Positions 44,310 through 52,108 of a stretch of 64,000 nt of DNA are shown piece by piece; position 1 is the first letter of the stretch; each line of letters begins with the position of its first letter. Origin of the DNA: Streptomyces rhizosphaerihabitans (GTDB taxonomy: Bacteria > Actinomycetota > Actinomycetes > Streptomycetales > Streptomycetaceae). A program made the position numbers and the translations under genes. Where the stretch lies: assembly GCF_025399795.1 (NCBI RefSeq), contig NZ_JAODTZ010000024.1:82692-146691 (forward strand), in the 5' to 3' direction. The notes under the pieces are model-generated. The model made no database searches. It worked only from the letters and a program-made list of their open reading frames with translations, and had not been told where the DNA came from.

Positions 44310-44590
44310 GGTGTAGTTCGGGCTCGTCACGAGCTCACGCGGAACCACGCGGCGACCTAATCCCAGGACTCAGCGCGGGGGCTGGTCCGCCACCTCAGCA
44401 GCCGTTCGTGGCACCAGTTCACCTCGCGGGCCTCGGTCTGCGCTGGAGCTCGGACGGCTCGGGCGTATCGAGAGGTCACCGTGCGGCGGACTCGCGTCAC
44501 CAACACCAACGAGGCTTCATGCAAATGGTGTTGACGCCGATGGCAGCGCGAGGGCACCAGACGTCGCCGCTCTGGATAGAGGAATGCAGG
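44310..44590 (-). ncRNA. Candidate bridge-RNA region of the IS110 element
   Basis: The sequence directly upstream of the transposase is non-coding, GC-rich and full of local dyads. In IS110-group elements, as shown for IS621, this left end encodes a structured bridge RNA with loops that pair to donor and target DNA. I infer the RNA from position only and did not fold it. Confidence 0.35.
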
Positions 44591-44779
44591 CCCCGGACGG
44601 CTCAAGGCATCCGTCCGGCGCCCACGCCACCACCACTATGAGTACCGAAACCGCACGCCGATCTACACAGAGGCCTTCTTCAGCCCGGGTTGCCGAAGAC
44701 GTCGCGGTCCCGCACTCGAACAGACCAGAGGAATGGACCTCCTTCAGCACTGTCCTTGGCAAGGGATTAGGGTTGCCGC

Positions 44780-45400
44780 GTGGCGAGAGTGCGGTTGAGC
44801 GTGGCGGAACGGCGTGAGGAGTTGCTGCGCGCCGCCGTCGAACAGATCGAGGCGCGGGGCGTGGCGGCGGTACGGATCGCCGACGTGGCCTCGTCCCTCG
44901 GCGTGAGCAACGCGCTGGTGCTCTACCACTTCTCGACGAAGGAGAAGCTGGTCGCCGCCGCGTTCACCTACGCGGCCGAGGACGACCTCGCCCATCTGCG
45001 CAAGCTGCTCGGCCGCCGTACGACGGCACTGCGACGCCTTCGTACCGCCGTTCGCTGGTACGCCCCGACGGGGCAGGCGAAGGGCTGGCGCCTGTGGATC
45101 GAGGGCTGGGCGGTCGCCCTGCGTGAGCCCACGCTGCGCGAGGTCACCCGCGATCTCGACAGGCAGTGGAAGGCCGCGATGACCGAGGTGATCGCGGAGG
45201 GTGTGGCCGCGGGCGAGTTCCGCTGCCCGGACCCCACGAGCACGGCCCTCAGACTCACGGCGCTGCTGGACGGACTGGCCGTCCAGATGACGGCGTACTC
45301 GGGAGCCGTGTCACGGGCGCGGACCCAGGAGTGGGTGGACGAGGCCCTCGCCCGTGAACTGGGCCTTGAGCGCGAGGCGTTGATGGCGGCGGTGCGCTAG
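44780..45400 (+). CDS. TetR-family transcriptional regulator
   Basis: This 206-residue regulator has an N-terminal HTH (RREELLRAAVEQIEARGVAA then VSNALVLYHFSTKEKLVAAA) and a C-terminal domain with WRLWIEGWAVALREPTLREV and LTALLDGLAVQMTAYSG, typical of the TetR_C_6 (PuuR/BetI-like) group. GTG 44780 is the start; a TAGGGT hexamer seven bases upstream hints at a leaderless transcript. The IS110 element separates it from the SnoaL/dehydrogenase genes that it might control. Confidence 0.9.
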   Translation: MARVRLSVAERREELLRAAVEQIEARGVAAVRIADVASSLGVSNALVLYHFSTKEKLVAAAFTYAAEDDLAHLRKLLGRRTTALRRLRTAVRWYAPTGQAKGWRLWIEGWAVALREPTLREVTRDLDRQWKAAMTEVIAEGVAAGEFRCPDPTSTALRLTALLDGLAVQMTAYSGAVSRARTQEWVDEALARELGLEREALMAAVR

Positions 45401-45597
45401 GGCCTGTCCGACCATTCCCGCCGGGCCCGCGGCGCCTGGCACCGCACTCCCCCGAGCTCTTCGAGCAGGGGGGACCCCCACGCCGCGTTGTCGGGCATAC
45501 CCGAGTACGCCCAGCACGAGGGCGACCCTCCACCTCGCGACGCACGGCACCGGACGCCGCGGTCCGATCCGACGTGAATTGCCAGACAAGCCCTGGC
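45401..45597. repeat. ~200-bp structured intergenic repeat with imperfect terminal inverted ends
   Basis: The ends GGGCCTGTCCGACCATTC and, complemented, GGGCTTGTCTGGCAATTC match at 14 of 18 positions. Internally it contains CTCCCCCGAGCTCTTCGAGC followed by AGGGGGGACCCCCAC, forming a strong stem. I recall this sequence type as recurrent between genes in many Streptomyces genomes. It starts immediately at the TetR stop and is non-coding, so it may be a MITE-like element. Confidence 0.55.
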
Positions 45598-45639
45598 ACG
45601 GCTGCGGGGCGCGGTGCTCCGGCGCTGCGCTGCGCGCCG

Positions 45640-45908
45640 CCTCGGTCCGGTTCGTACACCGCCATGAGGACGACAGAGTCCCGGATCCCGCCGGGAGCGA
45701 CCGGTACCCCTGATCCGCCCTGACCGAGGGCGGACGCGGCGACCGGTACCGGGCGGGACGCGGCGCTGCCGCCCTCCGTGAGCGAGACCAGCCGGCCCAG
45801 GCGGTGACCGCCGGGCCGGGCGTACTGGAGGGCCTTGGTGTGCGCGTCCTGGTACGCGGACCCACGGGCTCGGCCGTGCCCCGCCCCGCGCCACTCCCGC
45901 GCTCTCAC
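45640..45908 (-). pseudogene. C-terminal relic of a SIMPL (DUF541) domain protein
   Basis: The minus strand encodes SAYQDAHTKALQYARPGGHR and LGRLVSLTEGGS, then DSVVLMAVYEPD. This resembles the C-terminal half of SIMPL-domain secreted proteins (ADARRRAExYAxxAGxxLGxV). The N-terminal half and a signal peptide are missing, and the end runs into the repeat at 45401-45597. It is probably a gene remnant. The interval 45909-46013 shows nothing further. Confidence 0.45.
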
Positions 45909-46013
45909 CTCACCGGTCGAGCACGGCCCACCCCGTACGCCGGCGCGATCCCAGGCCGGTCGAGCCCGGCCCGGACCCGCGCCGCCCGTGACGCGACCGG
46001 GGGTGGCCCTGTC

Positions 46014-46832
46014 TCAGGCCACCGACTCGATGCGCATCTTGATGTCGTCCGGTGACAGGGTTCCCTTGGCCGCCACGTGATCGCCCGAGGACTCCCCGCG
46101 CAGCCGCCGTCCGATCCACGGGACCAGATACTCGCGCGCCCACTGGATGTTGTCGCGGCGCATCTCGAGAGTGCCGCGCGGCGGGAGGGGCGGCCAGGGC
46201 TGGTCCGGGTCGGCGGGTACGTCGAGGCCGAGTACCTGTCCGGCCCGGAGCGCCACCCGGGTGTGTCCCTCGGGCGAGAGGTGCAGTCGGTCGCCGTCCC
46301 AGGCGCGGCGGTCCTGGATCGTCTTCAGGGACCAGAGGTCGAGGACGGGACAGCCGTAGCGGTCCGCGATGGCCCGCACATGTCCGTTGTAGGTGGCGAT
46401 CTTGCCGCGCAGATGCTTGAGCACGGGGACGCCGCGGGTGTCGAAGCCGGTGGTCACCATGACGGTGCCGACGGCGGAGGTGAGGTCGGCGATCGCGCGC
46501 TCGAAGCGCTCCGCGACCTCGTCGGGGTCGGTTCCGGGGCGGATGATGTCGTTGCCGCCCGCGCAGAACGAGACCATGTCCGGGCCGAGTTCCTTGGCCT
46601 TCAGGAGCTGGGTCTCGACGATCTGGTCGAGCAGTTTGCCGCGCACGGCGAGGTTGGTGTAATTGAAGTCGCCCTCGGGTCGCCGGTCCGCGAGAAGTAC
46701 CGCGAACCGGTCGGCCCAACCGACGAACGCCCCGTCGGGCCCAGGGTCGCCGACGCCCTCGGTGAAGCTGTCCCCCACCGCCACGTACGACCCGATCACT
46801 GATCTGTTGTCATTCTTCGAATCGTCTGCCAC
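46014..46832 (-). CDS. SGNH/GDSL hydrolase
   Basis: This 272-residue serine hydrolase has block I VAVGDSFTEGVGD near residue 18 (nucleophile Ser), block II with the conserved Gly near LAVRGKLLD, block III FCAGGNDIIRPG near residue 90 and block V DGDRLHLSPEGH with the catalytic Asp/His near residue 180. It is likely a cytoplasmic esterase or deacylase, since no signal peptide is present. About 75 extra residues extend beyond the domain. Confidence 0.92.
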   Translation of the reverse strand: MADDSKNDNRSVIGSYVAVGDSFTEGVGDPGPDGAFVGWADRFAVLLADRRPEGDFNYTNLAVRGKLLDQIVETQLLKAKELGPDMVSFCAGGNDIIRPGTDPDEVAERFERAIADLTSAVGTVMVTTGFDTRGVPVLKHLRGKIATYNGHVRAIADRYGCPVLDLWSLKTIQDRRAWDGDRLHLSPEGHTRVALRAGQVLGLDVPADPDQPWPPLPPRGTLEMRRDNIQWAREYLVPWIGRRLRGESSGDHVAAKGTLSPDDIKMRIESVA

Positions 46833-47055
46833 ATCGACACATGATTCACCTTCGGATGTGAGCTACGCGACCGTAGGGAAGGGTTGACGGACGGTGAGAT
46901 AAGCCACTCGCCAAGCATTGGTCAACTCTGGAATACGGCTCGGATCAAGGACGTTGAAGGAGCGATCACCCACGGACCGCGGGAATCACGGGAAATCGCC
47001 CGGCGGTCACGCGCCTTGCCCGACGGTGGTCACGCGCCTTGTACGGGAAACACTG

Positions 47056-47090
47056 AAGGCCGGACCCCGGGGATCATGGGGTCCGGCCTT
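47056..47090. terminator. Terminator after the M23 peptidase
   Basis: AAGGCCGGACCCC pairs perfectly with GGGGTCCGGCCTT (13 bp, 9-nt loop). It is 65 bp after the peptidase stop on the minus strand. The rest of 46833-47154 holds the promoter side of the SGNH gene and a duplicated GGTCACGCGCCTTG (47003 and 47026), with no gene. Confidence 0.7.
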
Positions 47091-47154
47091 CGGTGTCGCG
47101 GAGGCCGTCCTGCCGTCAGGATCAGGGCAAGCCTCATGAGCTCAGGGTGAGGCG

Positions 47155-48051
47155 TCAGCCGACGGCGACACCGTGCGAGCGCAGGTAGGCGACCGGGTCG
47201 ACGTCGGAGCCGTAGTCCGGCGTGGTGCGGATCTCGAAGTGCAGGTGCGGTCCGGTGACGTTGCCGGTCGCGCCGGAGAGGCCGACCTGCTGGCCCTCGG
47301 TCACGGTCTGCCCCGCCGAGACGGACAGGGACGACATGTGGGCGTACTGGGAGTACTTGCCGTCGGCGTGCTGGATGACGACCTGGTTGCCGTAGGCGCC
47401 GCCCCAGCCCGCGGAGACGACGGTGCCGGCGGCTATGGACTTGATCGTGGTACCGGTGGGAACCACGAAGTCCACGCCCGTGTGGTAGCCGCTGGACCAC
47501 ATGCTGCCCGCCACCTTGTAGCCGGTGCCGACGGAGCTGCCCTGGACCGGCAGGGTGTAGCCGGAACCGCTGCTGGTGGAAGCGCCGTTGGAGGCGGCGG
47601 TGTCGGTGGCCGGGGTCGCCTGGTCGGTCTTCGCCGCCGAGGTCGTCGCCCGGGTGGCCGCGTGGGTGGCCGCGTGGGCGGCGCCGGTGGAGGCGGCCTT
47701 CTTGCCGAGCGACAGCTTCAGACCGGGGTGGATCAGCGACGGGTCGCCGCCGATGGCGGAGCGGTTGTCGGAGTAGATCTTCTTCCAGCCGCCGCTGACG
47801 TTGTGCTCGTCGGCGATCTTCGAGAGATAGTCGCCGGTCTTCACCGCGTACGTCTTCGTCGTGGCGGCCTTCGCGGCGGCGGTCGCGGCCTTCTCGACAT
47901 GCTGCGTGACGGCGGTGGCCGGGGTCGCGGCGTGGGCGCCGGTGGCTCCCATCAGCGGCAGCGCGAGTGCGGCGCCACCGGTTCCGGCCACGGCGATCGA
48001 GCGGGTGAAACGCAGGGACTTGGGACGGCGGTGCTTACCCTTCGCGGGCAT
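47155..48051 (-). CDS. Secreted LysM-M23 peptidase (cell-wall hydrolase)
   Basis: This 298-residue protein has a Sec signal peptide (FTRSIAVAGTGGAALALPL, cleavage near AHAA, residue 41), a LysM-like domain (YAVKTGDYLSKIADEHN to PGLKLSL, residues about 67-115), an Ala/Thr-rich linker and an M23 domain with zinc ligands in GYHTGVDF and PHLHFEIR (residues about 190-285). It should cleave peptidoglycan cross-bridges outside the cell. The leader carries a c-di-AMP riboswitch, matching control of wall hydrolases such as RpfA in Streptomyces. Confidence 0.94.
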   Translation of the reverse strand: MPAKGKHRRPKSLRFTRSIAVAGTGGAALALPLMGATGAHAATPATAVTQHVEKAATAAAKAATTKTYAVKTGDYLSKIADEHNVSGGWKKIYSDNRSAIGGDPSLIHPGLKLSLGKKAASTGAAHAATHAATRATTSAAKTDQATPATDTAASNGASTSSGSGYTLPVQGSSVGTGYKVAGSMWSSGYHTGVDFVVPTGTTIKSIAAGTVVSAGWGGAYGNQVVIQHADGKYSQYAHMSSLSVSAGQTVTEGQQVGLSGATGNVTGPHLHFEIRTTPDYGSDVDPVAYLRSHGVAVG

Positions 48052-48054
48052 GAC

Positions 48055-48225
48055 GATTTCCTCTCCGGCGCCTGCGGGGTGAGCTGTCGGGTGCGGGCTG
48101 GAGATGCCCGGCCACGCTGCTGCGTGGCTGTACCCCTAGCCTGTTCCGGAGACCGGACCAGGCGCGGAACCTGTGGGTCCCCCGCTCCTGCCGTGTACGG
48201 GTGAGTGTGCGGATTCCGGGCGGCG
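48055..48225 (-). promoter_or_regulatory. c-di-AMP (ydaO/yuaA) riboswitch
   Basis: On the minus strand the leader contains AGGAGCGGGGGACCCACAGG early and GACAGCTCACCCCGCAGGCG close to the start codon. These are the conserved 5' and 3' blocks of actinobacterial ydaO elements, and GGAGAGGAAAT follows as the ribosome site. The class binds c-di-AMP and usually turns expression off. The 5' limit is approximate. Confidence 0.85.
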
Positions 48226-48687
48226 GCAGGATTGGGCGTCCGTCCGGATTGAGGCAGAACGTAAGCGAGATGAGAGCGCGTCGACAACTACGTGCGCTTT
48301 CTGCGCACTCACCTTTCTTGATCCAGGCGGGAATTGCCGTCACCCTCTGTGGACTGACGATCTTTCCGGCCCCTCAACACGCCGGTAATTGCGGGCGGAT
48401 TGAGAAAGGAGGACGGCAACGCATCGTCACGAATATGACGCTCCTCACGCGACTCGTCCCAGGGTGCTTCATTCCAGGGCCAGTTGGCACGAAGGCGCTA
48501 ATTCGGACAGAACAGTCAGATGCGATGTTGCCTGACAACCATCACATTGGGATCTCCGGGTAGGTCGGCACGCAAATCGGCATGTAGTGATTAGAAAGGC
48601 AGTAATGCCACATCTATGAGCAATTCACCCCGTCGGTCGCACGCGACTCAAGGCGTGGCCGGGCGACTAATTCGAACGTACGTACCC

Positions 48688-48702
48688 ATGAGACAGTCTC
48701 AT
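48688..48702. promoter_or_regulatory. 15-bp palindrome ATGAGAC-A-GTCTCAT
   Basis: A perfect 7-1-7 dyad lies 150 bp upstream of the tyrosine phosphatase gene, in an unusually AT-rich stretch (about 48400-48780) with no supported gene. It looks like a regulator site; the protein is unknown. Confidence 0.45.
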
Positions 48703-48854
48703 CAACGGCGTTTCGTCCGAGACGCGACGCCTGTGGACAACTCATTGCCCCAGGAACCCATGTCGTATCGTCGAGAGCGCTAGCCGGACACAACTGCCGA
48801 CGAGCGACGCCGAGTCCACCCGGCGGCGCCGGCGGCCGAATGGGAGGAGCCCCC

Positions 48855-49652
48855 GTGACGCAGCAGGTCCCGTCGACCGAGCCCGAGCTCGGCGGAGTGC
48901 GCAACTTCCGCGACGTGGGCGGCCTGCCCACCGCGGACGGCCGACGAGTGCGCTACGGGCACCTGTTCCGCAGTGGCCACCTCGCTCACGCCACGGAGGA
49001 GGACGCCGCGTTCCTCGCCTCCCTGGGACTCCACACGATCTTCGACTTCCGTAATGGCGCGGACCAGAAACTGGAGGGCCCGGACGTCGAGCTGCCGGGC
49101 GTACGGAACGTGAACCTCCCGCTGACCGACCCGGCGGACGGCAGCGTGTTCTGGAAGATGGTCCGCGGCGGCGATCTCGACCAGTTGCGGGCGATCCTCG
49201 GCGACGGCAAGGCCGCGAACCGGATGGTCAACTCCTACCGCGCGATCATCAAGGAGCGCACGGCCGAGCACTCCCAGGTGCTGCACGCCCTGGCCGAGGA
49301 CAGCGTGCCCGCCTTGATGCACTGTGCGGCCGGCAAGGACCGCGCCGGACTGTCCATCGCCGTCACCCTGCTCGCCCTCGGCGTCGAGCGCGACGCGATC
49401 GTGGCCGACTACCTGGAGTCGAACGCCGCGCACCGCCGCTACAAGGTGCGCCGCGACAGCTCCTCGCCCGACGCGTACTCCCCCCAGGTGATGGAACTGC
49501 TCAGCCCCCTGTTCGACGCACGCGCCGAGTACCTGACGGCCGCGTTCGAGACGATCGAGGAGACGTGGGGCAATGTCGATGTCTACCTGGAGCAGGGACT
49601 AGGGATGACGCCGGAGCTGCTGGAGCGGCTGCGCGAGCGGCTGCTGGACTGA
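48855..49652 (+). CDS. Protein tyrosine/serine phosphatase
   Basis: This 265-residue phosphatase has the P-loop CAAGKDRAG (the C-x5-R signature) in ALMHCAAGKDRAGLS near residue 158, GGVRNFRDVGGLPT at the N terminus and the general-acid loop around LPLTDPADGS. The layout matches the IphP/MptpB family, which removes phosphate from phosphotyrosine or phosphoinositides. GTG 48855 follows GGGAGGAG. It is cytoplasmic by sequence. It is the only plus-strand gene between the riboswitch gene and the hopanoid operon. Confidence 0.92.
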   Translation: MTQQVPSTEPELGGVRNFRDVGGLPTADGRRVRYGHLFRSGHLAHATEEDAAFLASLGLHTIFDFRNGADQKLEGPDVELPGVRNVNLPLTDPADGSVFWKMVRGGDLDQLRAILGDGKAANRMVNSYRAIIKERTAEHSQVLHALAEDSVPALMHCAAGKDRAGLSIAVTLLALGVERDAIVADYLESNAAHRRYKVRRDSSSPDAYSPQVMELLSPLFDARAEYLTAAFETIEETWGNVDVYLEQGLGMTPELLERLRERLLD

Positions 49653-49675
49653 GCCGGGCCCGCAGCCCCGGGTTT

Positions 49676-49825
49676 CTACTGGTTCTGCGCGCCCAGCGTG
49701 AAGAGCAGGTAGACGAAGGCCGCGAAGAGGTGGCCGACGGCGACGTAGATGATCAGCCGCACCCACAGGGCGCGCGGGAACTTCTCCTCCATGGACCGCC
49801 GGCGGGGTTCGGTGGGTTCGGTCAT
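49676..49825 (-). CDS. Small single-pass membrane protein
   Basis: This 49-residue protein has a charged N terminus (MTEPTEPRRRSMEEKFPRAL) and one long hydrophobic helix (LIIYVAVGHLFAAFVYLLFT). The ATG overlaps the stop of the XRE-cupin gene (ATGA), so the two are co-translated. As I recall it is a conserved partner of that regulator near Streptomyces hopanoid genes. The function is unknown; it could anchor or be controlled by the regulator. Confidence 0.82.
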   Translation of the reverse strand: MTEPTEPRRRSMEEKFPRALWVRLIIYVAVGHLFAAFVYLLFTLGAQNQ

Positions 49826-50460
49826 GACGTCTCTCCCGAGGTGGGGTGGCCCGCCGCCGGGCCGAGGCACAGTGCGGCGACGGGGCTCTGCAGCAGGGTG
49901 TGTACGAAGAGGAGCTCGGCTCCGTCGCGCTCGGCGGCGGCGATGCGGTGCGGGGTCAGCGAGTCGAAGTGGGCGCTGTCCCCCGGCGCGAGGACGTGCG
50001 CGGTGTCCCCGAGGCGCAGCCTGAGCCGCCCCTGGAGGACGTACAGCCACTCCTCGCCCGGATGGACGCGCACGATGTCGCCCTGCGAGCCGTACGGGAC
50101 ATGCACGCGCAGCGCCTGCATACCGCGGCCCGCGGCGCCGGCCTGCCAGTAGGTCCAGCCGCCCGCCGGGGCCGGTTCCATGTCGGCGGCCCGCACGATC
50201 GCGTCACGGTCGGCGACCGTCTCACCGAGCAGTTCGGAGACCGTCGTACCGTAGACACGGGCCAGCGTGAGCAGTATCGGCAGCGAGGGCTGGCGCTGCC
50301 CGGTCTCCAGACGGGAGAGATGCGCGGGCGAGAGTCCGGCGGCGCGGGCGGCGGCCTCCAGCGTGAGGGAGGCACCGCGGCGCAGCGCGCGGAGCCGGGG
50401 CGCCACGGCGTGCAACTCGGCGGACGGCTCGTCGGCCGCCCCTGGATCTACAGGGCTCAT
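49822..50460 (-). CDS. XRE-family regulator with C-terminal cupin domain
   Basis: This 212-residue protein has an HTH (LRALRRGASLTLEAAARAAG then LSPAHLSRLETGQRQPSLPI, residues about 22-75) and a cupin barrel (HPGEEWLYVLQGRLRLRLGD to LAPGDSAHFDS, residues about 130-190). Such regulators sense small ligands through the cupin. A perfect 15-bp inverted repeat lies 21 bp upstream of the start and is its likely autoregulatory site. It is encoded immediately downstream of the hopanoid operon on the same strand. Confidence 0.93.
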   Translation of the reverse strand: MSPVDPGAADEPSAELHAVAPRLRALRRGASLTLEAAARAAGLSPAHLSRLETGQRQPSLPILLTLARVYGTTVSELLGETVADRDAIVRAADMEPAPAGGWTYWQAGAAGRGMQALRVHVPYGSQGDIVRVHPGEEWLYVLQGRLRLRLGDTAHVLAPGDSAHFDSLTPHRIAAAERDGAELLFVHTLLQSPVAALCLGPAAGHPTSGETS

Positions 50461-50480
50461 ACGGCCATTGAGCCCGATGA

Positions 50481-50515
50481 TTGCCTCTGGGGCAATTTTC
50501 TTGCCCCAGAGGCAA
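50481..50515. promoter_or_regulatory. Nested inverted repeats upstream of the XRE-cupin gene
   Basis: TTGCCTCTGGGGCAA (50481-50495) and its exact complement TTGCCCCAGAGGCAA (50501-50515) are separated by TTTTC. Each arm is itself a TTGCC-N5-GGCAA dyad, so the site offers two operators 20 bp apart. Position just before the regulator start suggests autoregulation. Confidence 0.65.
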
Positions 50516-50551
50516 AGAGGCCGGTGTCTGCGACACCGGGTCCACGGCCGA

Positions 50552-50597
50552 GTCGACGCCGGGTCCTCGCCACCGTCGACGCCGGGTCCTCGCCACC
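50552..50597. repeat. Two identical 23-nt tandem repeats
   Basis: A 23-nt unit beginning GTCGACGCCGGGTCC is repeated exactly at 50552 and 50575, with a partial third copy at 50598. It lies between hpnO and the XRE-cupin promoter. Confidence 0.65.
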
Positions 50598-50707
50598 GTC
50601 TGCGCCGCGCTCCGCCCCGGGGCGACGCCGCTCCCGCGCCCGAGCCGGCGCCGCACCCCCTCCGCGGCCACGCGGCGACGACGGAGACCCGCCGGAACGG
50701 CCGGGTC

Positions 50708-52108
50708 TCAGCGGTTCGCCACCGCCTGCTTCACCAGCGTCTTCCCGAAGTCCCACATGAGCCCGCCGCCGCTGTGCGCGTCCTCCATCACCGCGCTGAA
50801 GGCCTCCACGAACCGGTCGACATCCCGCTCGTCGATGACCAGCGGCGGGATCAGCTTGATCACTTCCAGGTGGTCGCCCGAGACCTGGGTGAGGATGCGG
50901 TGCCGCTGGAGCAGCGGGACGACGACCATCTGCGCGAACAGGCCCTTGCGCGCGGCCTGCAGCATGGTCCAGCGGCTGCGCAGCTTGAGCGACGTGGGCC
51001 GGCCGAACTCGATGCCGATCATCAGCCCCCGGCCGCGTACGTCGCTGAGCAGCTCGTACCGGTCGACCAGGGCCGCCAGCCGGGACTTGAGCTGTTCTCC
51101 GGTGATCCGCGCGTTGGCGACGATCTGCTCGTTCTCCATCACGGAGAGCACCGCGAGTCCCGCCGCCATGGCCTGCGCGTTGGACCCGAAGCTCGCCGAG
51201 TGCACGAGGACCCGGTCCATCGAGGAGTAGACCTTCTTGAAGATCCAGTCCTTGCCGAGGGTCGCGCCGACCGGCACATAGCCTCCGGAGAGCGCCTTGG
51301 CCACGCACACGAGGTCCGGTTCGACGCCCTCCTCGTGCTGGTAGGCGTAGAAGTCGCCGGTGCGGCCGAGGCCGGTCTGCACCTCGTCCGCGATGAGCAG
51401 TGCCTTGTGCCGGTGCAGCAACTCCTGGGCGGCGCGCAGATATCCGGGCGGGGACTCGTGGACGCCCTTGCCCTGGATCGGCTCCACGATCAGCGCGGCG
51501 ACGTCGCCCTTCTTCAACTCCCTCGCCAGGGCGTCGAGATCACCGAGTGGGACGGCGGTGTCGGGCAGCAGGGGTGCGAAGCCGTCGCGGAAGCCGTCCT
51601 CGCCGTTCACGGACAGGGAGCCGGTGGTCAGCCCGTGGAAGGCGTGCGAGCAGTACAGGATCCGCGGCCTGCCGGTGGCGTACCGGGCGAACTTCAGCGC
51701 GGTCTCGACCGCCTCCGTACCGCTGTTGCCGAAGAACACCCGGTCCAGGTGCGGGCTGTGGGCGAGCAGTCGCTCGGCGAGCAGGCCGGGCAACGGCTGG
51801 CAGTCGAAGCGGGTGAGGTCGGCGAGCGAGGCGTCGAGGACGTCGTGCAGCGCCTGCCGGACGACGGGGTGATGGCGGCCGAGGCCCATCACCCCGAACC
51901 CGGCGAGCATGTCCAGGTAGTCGTTGCCGTCGGCGTCCCAGAAGTGCGCGCCCTCGGCCCGCTCGTACACCTTGTCGAAGCCGATGGTGTGCAGCATGCG
52001 CGGGAGCTGGTGGTTCAGGTACTTCGTGTGCAGTTCGTAGCGCTCGGCTCCGCGCTCGGCGAGGAGTGCACCGAGGTCGAACTCCCCCTTCTGGGCAGGG
52101 TCGGTCAT
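50708..52108 (-). CDS. hpnO: Class III aminotransferase HpnO
   Basis: This 466-residue PLP aminotransferase probably converts the ribosylhopane-derived aldehyde to aminobacteriohopanetriol. Motifs are FGNSGTEAVETALKFAR near residue 128, LLIADEVQTGLGRTG near residue 240 and the PLP lysine in VCVAKALSGGYVPVG near residue 275. It overlaps the dxs stop by 4 bp and is the last hopanoid gene. Class and position match the hopanoid aminotransferase rather than ornithine/GABA enzymes. Confidence 0.93.
   Translation of the reverse strand: MTDPAQKGEFDLGALLAERGAERYELHTKYLNHQLPRMLHTIGFDKVYERAEGAHFWDADGNDYLDMLAGFGVMGLGRHHPVVRQALHDVLDASLADLTRFDCQPLPGLLAERLLAHSPHLDRVFFGNSGTEAVETALKFARYATGRPRILYCSHAFHGLTTGSLSVNGEDGFRDGFAPLLPDTAVPLGDLDALARELKKGDVAALIVEPIQGKGVHESPPGYLRAAQELLHRHKALLIADEVQTGLGRTGDFYAYQHEEGVEPDLVCVAKALSGGYVPVGATLGKDWIFKKVYSSMDRVLVHSASFGSNAQAMAAGLAVLSVMENEQIVANARITGEQLKSRLAALVDRYELLSDVRGRGLMIGIEFGRPTSLKLRSRWTMLQAARKGLFAQMVVVPLLQRHRILTQVSGDHLEVIKLIPPLVIDERDVDRFVEAFSAVMEDAHSGGGLMWDFGKTLVKQAVANR

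Larger units (their letters stand above)
43052..44594 (-). mobile_element. IS110-family insertion sequence (ends approximate)
   Basis: A DEDD transposase gene (43065-44294) is preceded by about 300 bp of non-coding DNA with no role in the neighbouring genes, which matches the layout of IS110-group elements. GGGGCCT at 43052 and AGGCCCC at 44588 could mark the ends but are only 7 bp and may be chance; IS110 elements often lack inverted repeats and target duplications. The outer limits are therefore uncertain by tens of bases. Confidence 0.7.

Noticed and set aside
48201..48563. Plus-strand ORF of 120 codons in the AT-rich gap
   Set aside because: It overlaps the minus-strand riboswitch, has no GC3 bias and shows no family motif or good ribosome site.
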